Positions 1-8,993 of a stretch of DNA of 64,000 nt are shown here, one piece after another. Where the stretch lies: assembly GCF_002158865.1 (NCBI RefSeq), contig NZ_CP021455.1, forward strand, positions 2,356,001 to 2,420,000. Reading direction: 5' to 3'. Both the position numbers and the translations under genes were made by a program. Under the pieces are notes generated by a model. That model did no database searches and had not been told where the DNA came from. It saw only the letters and a program-made list of their open reading frames with translations. The DNA comes from Comamonas serinivorans. GTDB taxonomy: Bacteria; Pseudomonadota; Gammaproteobacteria; Burkholderiales; Burkholderiaceae_C. How positions within the stretch are numbered: the first letter of the stretch is position 1; the number at the start of each line of letters is the position of its first letter.

Positions 1-1670
1 ACCTGGCACTCGTCGAACGCCAGGCCTTCGCGCAGCATGCCGCCGCGCGCCGTTTCCAGCACGGCGGCGTCGACGTCGGGGTGCATGAGCACGCTGCGCG
101 CGCTGCGCGGGCCGCTGCAGTCACCGCTGTCGATCTGCTTGCTGTTGATGTAAACACCGTCGGTGTTGGTCATGCCGACCGTGAGGCCCTGCGTGCGCAG
201 CAGGTGGGCGATGAGGCGCACCGTGGTGGTCTTGCCGTTGGTGCCGGTCACGGCCACGACCGGAATGCGGCCGTTGTCGCCCTTGGGGAAGAGCTGGTCC
301 ATGACGGCCTCACCCACGTTGCGGCCCTTGCCGAACGAGGGGCTGATGTGCATGCGCAGGCCGGGCGCGGCATTCACCTCGACGATGCCGCCCGATTGAC
401 CCTGCAGCGGCTTGCCCACGGTTTCGCAGACCACGTCCACGCCGCAGATGTCCAGCCCCACGGTCTGCGCGGCCACGATGGCGGCTTGTGCCACATCGGG
501 GTGCACGGTGTCGGTGACGTCGGTGGCGGTGCCGCCGGTCGACAGGTTGGCGTTGTTGCGCAGCACCACGCGCTGGCCCTTGGCCGGCACGTCATCGGCC
601 GTCAGGCCCTGGGCCTTCAGGCGGGCAAACGCGATGTCATCCAGGCGCATGCGGGTCAGCGGTGTGGCGTGGCCGTCGCCGCGGCGCGGGTCCTGGTTGA
701 CGAGGTCGACCAGCTCACGCACGGTGTGCGTGCCGTCGCCGATGACCAGCGGCGGATCGCGGCGTGCGGCGGCCACCAGCTTGTCGCCCACCACCAACAG
801 GCGGAAGTCGTGACCGGGCAGGTAGCTTTCCACCATCACCTCGCCATAGGGCTCGGCGGCGCGGTAGGCCACGTCAAAGTGTTCGCGCTCGTAAATGCAA
901 ACGGTAACGCCCTTGCCCTGGTTGCCGTCCTGCGGCTTGACGACCACAGGCAGGCCGATCTCGTTGGCGGCCTTCCAGCCGTCTTCCACATCGGTCACCG
1001 GACGGCCCAGCGGCACCGGCACGCCGCAGGCGCGCAGCAGCTTCTTGGTCAGGTCCTTGTCCTGGGCAATCGCCTCGGCGATGCAGCTGGTCTGGTCCAC
1101 CTCGGCGGCCTGGAAGCGGCGCTGTTTCTTGCCCCAGCCCAGCTGCACCAGCGACCCCTTGGTCAGGCGACGCAGCGGGATGCCACGCGCCAGCGCGGCT
1201 TCGGCGATGGCGCCCGTGGAGGGGCCCAGGCGTTCGTCTTCGTCGAGCTCGCGCAGCTTGGCGATGGCGCCGGGCACGTCGAAGTCCTCGCCGCGCAGGG
1301 CGGCCTGGACCAGCTGCTCGGCCAGCTCCAGGGCCAGCCGGCCGACCGCTTCTTCGCTGTACTGCACGACGACTTGATACGTTCCCGCTTCCTCAGTCGC
1401 GGTGGTGCGGCTGAACGTCACGGGGCATCCGGACTGGGACTGCAGCGCCAGGGCGGCGTGCTCCAGGGCATGGGCGAGCGTGATGGGCTCGCTGGGCTTG
1501 TTGGCGTGCAGTGCCCCGATGGCGGGGAACAGGGCGCGCAGCTGCTTCTCGAAGTCGGGATAGCGGCTGAGGTCGTTTTCGGCGCCGGCACAGTTCACGA
1601 TGGCTTCGATGGCCGTGGAGCGGCTCCAAATGTTGGGGCCGCGAAGGGCGCGAGTGCGTGAGACGTCCAT
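1..1670 (-). CDS. cphA: Cyanophycin synthetase CphA (3' part beyond the left edge)
   Basis: Polymerises aspartate and arginine into the nitrogen reserve cyanophycin using ATP in the cytoplasm. The visible 556 residues start MDVSRTRALRGPNIWS. They include the N-terminal domain, an ATP-grasp domain (KPQDGNQGKG near residue 246) and the Mur-ligase-like domain with an intact ATP loop GTNGKTT at residues 476-482. The gene runs off the left edge, so about the last third of a usual 850-900 residue protein is missing. The ATG at 1670 is chosen because the conserved N-terminus begins there. It follows cphA' by 177 bp on the same strand and is probably co-expressed with it. A long open frame on the opposite strand over this gene is a codon-bias shadow. 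Confidence 0.95.
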   Translation of the reverse strand, partial: MDVSRTRALRGPNIWSRSTAIEAIVNCAGAENDLSRYPDFEKQLRALFPAIGALHANKPSEPITLAHALEHAALALQSQSGCPVTFSRTTATEEAGTYQVVVQYSEEAVGRLALELAEQLVQAALRGEDFDVPGAIAKLRELDEDERLGPSTGAIAEAALARGIPLRRLTKGSLVQLGWGKKQRRFQAAEVDQTSCIAEAIAQDKDLTKKLLRACGVPVPLGRPVTDVEDGWKAANEIGLPVVVKPQDGNQGKGVTVCIYEREHFDVAYRAAEPYGEVMVESYLPGHDFRLLVVGDKLVAAARRDPPLVIGDGTHTVRELVDLVNQDPRRGDGHATPLTRMRLDDIAFARLKAQGLTADDVPAKGQRVVLRNNANLSTGGTATDVTDTVHPDVAQAAIVAAQTVGLDICGVDVVCETVGKPLQGQSGGIVEVNAAPGLRMHISPSFGKGRNVGEAVMDQLFPKGDNGRIPVVAVTGTNGKTTTVRLIAHLLRTQGLTVGMTNTDGVYINSKQIDSGDCSGPRSARSVLMHPDVDAAVLETARGGMLREGLAFDECQ

Positions 1671-1846
1671 GATGGGTTGCCTGCCTTTGCGAAGGGTCGG
1701 TTGAAGAGGCGCTGGGCGCCGTTCATGTGCAATCAAAATCAGAATATCACGAGGATTCCGATTGAATTGCGGACTTCAACGAAAAATTTGAATGCGAATG
1801 ATGTGGGAATGTTGGGGCCGTTTGCGAAATGCAACAGCCCCGCGAA

Positions 1847-4096
1847 TCAGAAGATGGTGTCGGTGGCCAGCAGGTGATCGGTCTGCGCCAGGGCCGCGCC
1901 GATCAACTCGAGCGGGATGCCCAGGGCCCAGGCCGCGGCGATGGCGGGCAGGGCCAGCGTGCTTTCGCCCGCGACCAGCACCTGGGCCGTGGTGGAGCTG
2001 CCGGGGTGGGCCTGCTGCTGGGCCTGCAACATGCCCGACAGGTCGATGCGGGCCAGCGGCAGCACCGGGATTTCATGTTCACCCGCGCACAGCACGATCT
2101 CGCCGTCGCGCACGAACACGCCACGGCCGCCGCCCAGGCGGTGCTGGATGAACGCGGCGTTGTCGCTGCGCGTGCTGTACATCAGCACCTCGCCATCGCA
2201 CAGCGGCGCCATCTCGGCCACGGCGGCATCGTCGGCGTTCAAGATGCCGAAACCGTGCTTGAGCACCACGTCGATCTGCGTGCGCGCGACGTTGGGCATT
2301 TGCTCGGTGCGCGTGATGTAGTGGTCGGCGAGGCCGTCCGTCCCCGGCATGCGGGTGACGATGCCGACGTTGCAGCGGTCGTAGGGCAGGCCCTGGTTCA
2401 GGATGTGCCAGGCGCTGGTCTCGATGACGCCGGCCTTGGCGTGGCGGCTCATGAGCACGCGCTCGCCACCGCCCCAGCCGCGCGAGTCCATGCGCTCGAG
2501 GATGCGGTTGCCGAGGAACAGGCCATCGGCACAGGCCAGGGCCGTGGGCTGGCCCTGCAGCTGGATCAGGCCGGCAATGAGCCGGGCCGTGAGGCTGGCC
2601 TCGCTGCCGCCCAGCACGCCGACGAGCAACATGCGCGCCGAGCCGTCGATGCCGGCCGTTTCGCCAGGCGGGAAGAGGTGATCGACGATGGCCTTGCCGA
2701 CAGGACGCGGCTTGCCTTCGCTGGGCTTGAGGTGCATCAGCAGGCCGGGGCCGGCGTTGACCTCGACGATGGCGCCGCCGGTTTCCTGCAGCGGGCGGCT
2801 GATGTCGGTGGTCACCAAGTCGATGCCGGCGATGTCCAGACCCACGACGCGGGCGGCCAGCGCGGCTTCGGCGGCGACCTCGGGGTGCACGATGTCGGTC
2901 ACGTCCTCGCACATGTTGCCCGTGCGCTCGACCACGGCCAGTTGGCCGAAATCGGGCACGCTGTCGGGCGTCAGGCCCTGGCGCAGCAGCTCCAACATGA
3001 CCTTTTTGTCCTGCGGCAGCACGATGGGTTCGAGCGGCACGTTCTCTTCGTCGCCGCGGCGCGGGTCGGCGTTGAGCTGGCGGTCGATGAGTTCGCGCAC
3101 GGTGGACTTGCCGTCGCCGCGAATCTGCGTGATGCGGCCGCGCGTGGCGGCGGCCAGCTTGCCGCCCACGATGAGCAGGCGGTGTTCGCTGCCAGCGATC
3201 ATGGCTTCGGCCAGCACGCCCGAGCCTTCTTCCTTGGCGATCTCGTAGGCCTCGAAGACTTCGTCGCGGCTGGTCAGGTTCAGCGACACGCCGCGTGCGT
3301 GGTTGCCGTCGATGGGTTTGACCACGCCGGGCGCGCCCAGGTCGTGGATGAATTCCCAGGCTTCTTCGGCCGATTCGACCTCGGTGCCGCGCGGAATCGG
3401 CACGCCGCAGGTGCCCAGCAGTTCCTTGGTCAGGTGCTTGTCGCCCGCAATGCCTTCGGCGATGGCGCTGGTGCGGTCGGTCTCGGCCGTCCAGATGCGG
3501 CGCTGAAACGCGCCCTGGCCGAGTTGCACCAGGTTGCCGTCGTTCAGGCGCAGGGCCGGGATGCCGCGTTCTGCAGCGGCGTCGACGATGGCCGCCGTGC
3601 TCGGGCCCAGGCACAGGCGGCTGCCCATGGCCTTCAACTCGCGCACGGGCGCCGTCACGTCGAAGGGGGTGTTGTCGATGGCTGCCATCAGCAGGTCGCG
3701 TGCAGCGTGCAGGGCGAACTTGCCGATCTCGGCGTGCTCGCTGCGGATGACGACCTTGTAGACGCCGCGCTCACCGGTTTCGCGGGCCTTGCCAAAACCT
3801 GTGCGCAGGCCGGCCATGTTCTGCAGCTCGATGGCCACATGTTCCATGATGTGGGCCGGCCACGTGCCATCGCGCAGCCGCATGAGGAAGCCGCCCCGGC
3901 GGCCCACGCTGCAGCGATGCTCCACCAGTCCAGGCAGCCAAGCGGAGAGGCGCTCGTTGAAACCCGGCAGCACATTGGAGGGACAGTCCTCCAGGTCTGC
4001 GATGTCAACCACGGCCTCCACAGCGGGGCGATAGGTCCAGATGCTGGGGCCCCGAAGCTCGGTCATGCGCAAGATGGTGATGGTCTTGTTGTTCAT
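1847..4096 (-). CDS. cphA': Second cyanophycin synthetase, CphA'-type
   Basis: A 749-residue paralogue of the adjacent cphA with the same domain order: N-terminal domain, ATP-grasp (KPIDGNHARGVSL) and Mur-ligase-like C-terminal half. It is shorter than CphA. Where CphA has GTNGKTT, this protein reads VLGGSEASLTARL, so the Mur-type ATP loop has lost its lysine. The ATP-grasp glycine loop also reads GNHARGV rather than GNQGKGV. Paired cphA'/cphA genes are known in betaproteobacteria such as Ralstonia. The altered loop suggests that this subunit does only part of the chemistry, which is inference. ATG at 4096 is preferred; a GTG lies two codons upstream. Confidence 0.92.
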   Translation of the reverse strand: MNNKTITILRMTELRGPSIWTYRPAVEAVVDIADLEDCPSNVLPGFNERLSAWLPGLVEHRCSVGRRGGFLMRLRDGTWPAHIMEHVAIELQNMAGLRTGFGKARETGERGVYKVVIRSEHAEIGKFALHAARDLLMAAIDNTPFDVTAPVRELKAMGSRLCLGPSTAAIVDAAAERGIPALRLNDGNLVQLGQGAFQRRIWTAETDRTSAIAEGIAGDKHLTKELLGTCGVPIPRGTEVESAEEAWEFIHDLGAPGVVKPIDGNHARGVSLNLTSRDEVFEAYEIAKEEGSGVLAEAMIAGSEHRLLIVGGKLAAATRGRITQIRGDGKSTVRELIDRQLNADPRRGDEENVPLEPIVLPQDKKVMLELLRQGLTPDSVPDFGQLAVVERTGNMCEDVTDIVHPEVAAEAALAARVVGLDIAGIDLVTTDISRPLQETGGAIVEVNAGPGLLMHLKPSEGKPRPVGKAIVDHLFPPGETAGIDGSARMLLVGVLGGSEASLTARLIAGLIQLQGQPTALACADGLFLGNRILERMDSRGWGGGERVLMSRHAKAGVIETSAWHILNQGLPYDRCNVGIVTRMPGTDGLADHYITRTEQMPNVARTQIDVVLKHGFGILNADDAAVAEMAPLCDGEVLMYSTRSDNAAFIQHRLGGGRGVFVRDGEIVLCAGEHEIPVLPLARIDLSGMLQAQQQAHPGSSTTAQVLVAGESTLALPAIAAAWALGIPLELIGAALAQTDHLLATDTIF

Positions 4097-4321
4097 ACAC
4101 ACTCACAAAGTCGCGATGAGTGCTTAACGCAGCGGTCCTGCTTTTGGGTGACACGCGCGCAATACAATTTGTGAACGAGAGAGGGTGATGGCGATGCCAT
4201 GAGACCGCCGCCGAAAAAAATCTCTTCACCAACAACTACTTAGCACTTCGCTTCGTTTGCTGCATCTTCTTACGCCCGGGCTTTCCCGGGGGGCGAAATC
4301 CCTGCGGCACACTCCACGCCC

Positions 4322-6568
4322 ATGAGCTCCATCCCATCTGCCGCCCCCTTGAGCACGAGCCAGGAGGCGCTCAAAGCGCGCGCCCTGCAATCGCTGGCAG
4401 CCCCAGCCGAGGTGCTGGCCCAGCTCGACACCGACCTGGACGATCAACTGCGCTTCGACGCGGGCGTGCTGCTGCTGACGGCGCAGGGCCTGTGCGCGGC
4501 CGGACCGGGGGCCGCCGAGGGCCGGAGCTGGGCGATCCGGCCCGACATGCGGCTGATCGAGCGCGACCACAACGGCGTGGGCGTGCTGGAGCTGCACGAC
4601 GCGGGCCGGCGCCTGGCGGCCTGGCGCTTCACGCTGGGCAAGCACGTCGCCGCCATGGCGCTCAAGGACCGCTTCGAGCAGGTGCGCGACCAGACCGATG
4701 CCGGCCCGGTCAGCGACCTGCTGCTGAACGAGGACGAGGCCGAGCCCGCCGAGGATGACAAGCCGCCCTCGGGCATGACGCTGTTCCGCCTGTGGCGCTT
4801 TGCCAAACCCTACAAGTGGCCGCTGGCGCTGGGTTTTTCGCTCATGCTGGCCTCGACGGCGGCGACCATGGTGCCGCTGTACATGACCAAGCCGCTGATG
4901 GACGAGGTGCTGATCCCGTTCCAGAACGGCCAGCACATCGACCCCATGCTGGTGGCCAAGTACCTCGCCGGCCTGTTTGCAGCCGCCATCCTGGCCTGGC
5001 TGCTGGGCTGGGCCAAGACCTACATCCTGGCCATCGTGTCCGAGCGCATCGGCGCCGACCTGCGCACGACGACCTACGACCACCTGCTGCGGCTGTCGCT
5101 GGAGTACTTCGGCCGGCGCCGCACGGGGGACCTGATGGCGCGCATCGGCAGCGAGACCGACCGCATCAACGTCTTCCTGTCGCTGCACCTGCTCGATTTC
5201 CTGAGCGACGTGGTGATGATCATCATGACGGGCGTCATCCTGTTTTCGATCAACCCGACGCTGGCCCTGGTCACGCTGGTGCCGCTGCCCATCATCGGCT
5301 GGATGATCCACACCGTGCGCGACCGCCTGCGCACCGGCTTCGAGAAGATGGACCGCGTCTGGGCCGAGGTGACCAACGTGTTGGCCGACACCATCCCCGG
5401 CATCCGCGTGGTCAAGGCCTTTGCGCAAGAGGCGCGCGAGTCCGAGCGTTTCCACGAGGCCAACCGCCTCAACGTCGAAGCCAACAACCGCCTGAACAAG
5501 GTCTGGTCGCTGTTCTCGCCCACGGTCACCCTGTTGACCGAGCTGGGCCTGCTCGTGGTCTGGGCCGCCGGCATCTGGCTGGTCGCAGGCCAGCAGATCA
5601 CCGTCGGTGTGCTGACCATGTTCCTGGCCTACATCGGCCGCTTCTACACCCGGCTGGACTCGATGAGCCGCATCGTGTCGGTGACCAGCAAGGCCGCTAC
5701 GGGCACCAAGCGCATCTTCGAGATCCTGGACCACGTCTCCAGCGTGCCCGAGGCCGCCAACCCCAAGCCGCTGACCAACGTGCGCGGGCAGATCGACATC
5801 GAGGACGCCTACTTCCGCTACGGCAACCGCTCGGTGCTGCGGGGCCTGAACCTGCACATCCGGCCCGGCGAGATGATCGGCCTGGTGGGGCACTCGGGCT
5901 CGGGCAAGAGCACGCTGGTCAACCTGATCTGCCGCTTCTACGACATCAGCGAAGGCAGCATCCAGATCGACGGACACGACATCCGCGACGTCAAGGTGGC
6001 CGACTACCGCCGCAACATCGGCCTGGTGCTGCAAGAGCCTTTCCTGTTCTTCGGCACCATCGCCGAGAACATCGCCTACGGCAAGCCCGAAGCGACGCGC
6101 GAGGAGATCGTGACCGCCGCGCGCGCCGCGCATGCGCACGAGTTCATCCTGCGGCTGCCCCAGGGCTACGACTCCATCGTCGGCGAGCGCGGCCAGGGCC
6201 TGTCGGGCGGCGAGCGCCAGCGCATCTCGATTGCGCGCGCCTTGCTCATCGACCCGCGCATCCTCATCCTGGACGAGGCCACCTCGTCGGTGGACACCGA
6301 GACCGAGAAGGAAATCCAGAAGGCGCTGGACAACCTGGTGCGCGGCCGCACCACCATCGCCATCGCCCACCGCCTGTCCACGCTGCAGAAGGCCGACCGC
6401 CTGGTGGTGATGGACAAGGGCGTGAAGGTGGAAGAGGGCACGCACGCCGACCTGCTGGCCCAACAGGGCTTTTATTGGCGCCTGTACGAGGCGCAGCAGC
6501 GCCAGGAAGAGGCGGATCGCGTCGCGCTGATGGGCGGATCCGCCGCGTCAGAACCCGTCAATGCATGA
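4322..6568 (+). CDS. Cyanophycin-associated ABC transporter (fused membrane and ATPase domains)
   Basis: A 748-residue half-transporter of the exporter type. Residues 1-150 form a soluble N-terminal extension. Residues about 150-430 are a six-helix ABC exporter membrane domain. The ATPase follows, with Walker A GHSGSGKS at 523-530, signature LSGGERQ at 627 and Walker B ILILDEA near 650. It starts 225 bp from the divergent cphA' and is followed by a DUF1854 gene. The same ABC plus DUF1854 pair is recurrently found next to cphA genes in betaproteobacteria. A role tied to cyanophycin metabolism is therefore likely, but the substrate is unknown. A palindromic repeat separates it from its partner gene. 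Confidence 0.88.
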   Translation: MSSIPSAAPLSTSQEALKARALQSLAAPAEVLAQLDTDLDDQLRFDAGVLLLTAQGLCAAGPGAAEGRSWAIRPDMRLIERDHNGVGVLELHDAGRRLAAWRFTLGKHVAAMALKDRFEQVRDQTDAGPVSDLLLNEDEAEPAEDDKPPSGMTLFRLWRFAKPYKWPLALGFSLMLASTAATMVPLYMTKPLMDEVLIPFQNGQHIDPMLVAKYLAGLFAAAILAWLLGWAKTYILAIVSERIGADLRTTTYDHLLRLSLEYFGRRRTGDLMARIGSETDRINVFLSLHLLDFLSDVVMIIMTGVILFSINPTLALVTLVPLPIIGWMIHTVRDRLRTGFEKMDRVWAEVTNVLADTIPGIRVVKAFAQEARESERFHEANRLNVEANNRLNKVWSLFSPTVTLLTELGLLVVWAAGIWLVAGQQITVGVLTMFLAYIGRFYTRLDSMSRIVSVTSKAATGTKRIFEILDHVSSVPEAANPKPLTNVRGQIDIEDAYFRYGNRSVLRGLNLHIRPGEMIGLVGHSGSGKSTLVNLICRFYDISEGSIQIDGHDIRDVKVADYRRNIGLVLQEPFLFFGTIAENIAYGKPEATREEIVTAARAAHAHEFILRLPQGYDSIVGERGQGLSGGERQRISIARALLIDPRILILDEATSSVDTETEKEIQKALDNLVRGRTTIAIAHRLSTLQKADRLVVMDKGVKVEEGTHADLLAQQGFYWRLYEAQQRQEEADRVALMGGSAASEPVNA

Positions 6569-6569
6569 G

Positions 6570-6620
6570 CAGTATGCGGGCACTGCCGATGAATTTGGAA
6601 TGAGAAACCATGCATACCCC
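6570..6620. repeat. Dispersed palindrome copy 1 (ABC transporter / DUF1854 junction)
   Basis: Begins CAGTATGCGGGCACTGCCG two bases after the ABC transporter stop and ends GCATACCCC. The right end contains the ATG (6610) of the DUF1854 gene, so the repeat supplies its start codon and next codons. The inner dyad is weak in this copy. Confidence 0.6.
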
Positions 6621-7080
6621 AGTGTTTGAGTTGAAGCGCGACGAGCACGGTCGCCTGGTCTGCATCGACGGCCAGGGCCAGGCCCACGTGGGCGTGAACG
6701 CGGTGCGCGCCTTTCCCATCTCGGCGCCGGGCGAGGGCATTTCGCTGGTTGATGCCGATGGCCACGAGCTGGTCTGGCTGCCCACGCTGGCGGGCCTGGC
6801 GGCCGATCAGGCGGCGCTGGTGCTCGAGGGCCTCACGCAGCGCGAGTTCATGCCCGTGATCGAGCGGGTCACGCACGTCAGCAGCTTCGTCACGCCCAGC
6901 CTGTGGGACGTGGTGACCGACCGTGGCCCCACGCAGCTGCTGCTCAAGGGCGAAGAGAACATCCGCCGCATCGCCGAGGGCGTGCTGCTGGTGAGCGACG
7001 CGCACGGGGTGCAGTTCCTGATCCGCAACCCGCAGGACATGGACCGCGACAGCCGGCGCCTGCTCGATCGCTTTCTGTAG
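6610..7080 (+). CDS. Cyanophycin-associated DUF1854 protein
   Basis: A 156-residue soluble protein beginning MHTPVFELKRDEHGRL and matching the DUF1854 family, which recurs beside a fused ABC transporter near cyanophycin genes. No catalytic motif, signal peptide or membrane segment is seen. It probably works with the ABC transporter 41 bp upstream as a regulatory or accessory subunit; that is inference from gene pairing. The first codons come from the end of a dispersed palindromic repeat, and there is no clear Shine-Dalgarno sequence just before the ATG. Confidence 0.85.
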   Translation: MHTPVFELKRDEHGRLVCIDGQGQAHVGVNAVRAFPISAPGEGISLVDADGHELVWLPTLAGLAADQAALVLEGLTQREFMPVIERVTHVSSFVTPSLWDVVTDRGPTQLLLKGEENIRRIAEGVLLVSDAHGVQFLIRNPQDMDRDSRRLLDRFL

Positions 7081-7159
7081 TCGCCCGCGCTGCCGGCGAA
7101 CGCTGCCCGCAGCGCATCGCTTGACTGGTACGTCGGTTGGAGGTGTTGGCTGCGCTGAT

Positions 7160-8374
7160 TCAACCCGCCGGCGCTGCGGCGGGCGTTTTCGCCAGGGTCG
7201 ACGTCCACCACACCAGCATGCCGCCGATCACCGCCAGCGCGTGACCCACGGCCAGCAGCAGACCGCTGTGGAACAGGTGCGGCACGATCAGGCCGGCCAT
7301 CAACGAAAAGAACAGCATCTGTGTGAAGCCCTGCAGCGACGACGCCAGGCCTCGCATGGTGGGGAACAGCCCCAGGATCCGCAGCGACAGGATGGGCATC
7401 AGCAGCGCGATGCCGAAGCTGTAGAGCGTGATCGGCATCACGGCCCAGGGCACGGCCGGCTCCAGGCCCAGGCCGCGCACCGCCAGGTTGTAGCCCACGT
7501 TCCAGACGCAGGCCGCAAACAGGCAGGAGTAGCCGATGCGCTTTTGCGCCCGCTGTGGCAGCTTGCCGGCCATCGAGCCCGTGAGCACCGAGCCCAGCAT
7601 GGTGCCGCCGATCAGCGGGATGAACAGCCAACCGAACGAGGTCTCTTCGAGGCGCAGCACGCCCATGATGAACTCGGCCGCCGAGCCGATGTAGACCGAG
7701 TTCGCTCCGGCCATCAGCCCCAGGCCAAGGATCATGAGGCGGAACTGGCCGTTGCTCAGGGCGTGCAGGTAGTTGCTGGCGATCACGCCCAGGCGCAGGG
7801 GCTGGCGTTTGTCGGCCGGCAGGGTTTCGGGCATCACGCGCCAGACCAGCAGGGCCAGCAGGGCGCCAAAGCCAGCCAGGAAGTAGAAGGTGGTGCGCCA
7901 GCCGCCATGCGCCTGCAGCCAGCCGCCGAAGATGGGCGCCAAGGCCGGCGCCAGGCCGAAGCAGAACATGACCATGGCCATCATGCTTTGGGCTTCGGCG
8001 CCCTGGTAGCGGTCCTGCACCATGGCGCGCACGATCACCATGCCGGCGCCGCCCATCAGGCCCTGGGCAAAGCGCACGGCCACCAGCGCCTCGATGCTGG
8101 GCACGAAGGCGGCCACGAGCGAGGTCAGGCAGTAGCCCACCGAGGCCCACAGCAGCACCGCGCGCCGGCCGAAGGTGTCGCTCAGCGTGCCGTAGAACAG
8201 CATGGTGCCGGCCATGGCCAGCACGTAGACGCTCAGCGTCTGTTGCACCGCGACCTGACTCACGCCGAACTCACGCCCGATGGCGTGGAACGAGGGCAGG
8301 TAGGTGTCGATGCCCAGGGGCCCGAGCATGGTGCACAGCGCGAACAGCGCCGTCAGTTGAAGCTTGGAACGCAT
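7160..8374 (-). CDS. Bcr/CflA-type multidrug efflux transporter (MFS)
   Basis: A 404-residue major facilitator protein with 12 hydrophobic segments. It has the drug-antiporter N-terminal signature GPLGIDTYLPSF and the loop 2-3 motif GTLSDTFGRRAVLL. These features define the Bcr/CflA group, which expels drugs or small metabolites by proton antiport across the inner membrane. The start at 8374 (MRSKLQLTAL) is chosen because the first helix follows directly; the open frame extends 18 codons further upstream with unlikely composition. It converges with the DUF1854 gene. The substrate cannot be predicted. Confidence 0.9.
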   Translation of the reverse strand: MRSKLQLTALFALCTMLGPLGIDTYLPSFHAIGREFGVSQVAVQQTLSVYVLAMAGTMLFYGTLSDTFGRRAVLLWASVGYCLTSLVAAFVPSIEALVAVRFAQGLMGGAGMVIVRAMVQDRYQGAEAQSMMAMVMFCFGLAPALAPIFGGWLQAHGGWRTTFYFLAGFGALLALLVWRVMPETLPADKRQPLRLGVIASNYLHALSNGQFRLMILGLGLMAGANSVYIGSAAEFIMGVLRLEETSFGWLFIPLIGGTMLGSVLTGSMAGKLPQRAQKRIGYSCLFAACVWNVGYNLAVRGLGLEPAVPWAVMPITLYSFGIALLMPILSLRILGLFPTMRGLASSLQGFTQMLFFSLMAGLIVPHLFHSGLLLAVGHALAVIGGMLVWWTSTLAKTPAAAPAG

Positions 8375-8993
8375 GGAAAAGCGGAAGGTGGGCCCGTCCC
8401 GTGCCGGGCCGGCGCCTGAGGAACACAAAAATCGGGGGCGGGAGACGGTCGCAGCGCAGGGATTTGTTGCCCAAAGCCTGAGCGGGGTGCGGCCTCAGGT
8501 CTGGTGGCTTCATGGGCATGCGGCACGCCTGACTCACCGTCCGGCGGTGCCGGGATGCCCTGCGGGTCAACCCCTGGTGAGCGGCCATTCTGCCATGGGG
8601 CCCGGCAGGGATGGCCGTGTGCCGGTGTGGCATGGCGGCGTCCCACGCCTGAAGCCGCAGGGTCTGAGCAATGCCCCGACCTGGTGCGCTCCTGCCTGAG
8701 CAGCTGGGGCGTCTGTGGGGCGGGTGCGGCTGGTCGGTGCGCAGACGCGCCGCGCGCCGGCGTCTCAGCACGCTCAGCCCGCCTTGTGGGGGCGATTGCG
8801 AACCTGGCGGTCACACCGCGCTTGGTTCAGGCCCAGGCGGCGCCTGGCCTGGCGCCCGGGTGCGCCGCCACCTCAAAGGCTTTTCAGGCGGCCGGAAGGG
8901 TCCCCCCGGCACGCCATAATTTGCGCGCAGCGGGCCGGCCGTGCCCGCACCAACCACCCGGCTGCGCGATCAGCCACTCAGGAGGGCGCACCC
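8375..8993. other. Intergenic stretch without a supported gene
   Basis: About 620 bp between the divergent efflux gene and the WGR/DUF4132 gene. Open frames cross it on both strands, but their arginine/proline-rich translations look like high-GC noise. A strong AGGAGG (8980-8985) precedes the downstream GTG. A CATAAT at 8915-8920 could be a -10 element but has no good -35. Confidence 0.5.

Noticed and set aside
81..1661. Long plus-strand open frame over cphA
   Set aside because: The minus strand encodes unmistakable cyanophycin synthetase; the plus-strand translation is low-complexity Ala/His/Gly/Arg from codon bias.
1829..4174. 781-codon plus-strand frame over cphA'
   Set aside because: Antisense shadow of CphA' with the same biased composition and no domain.
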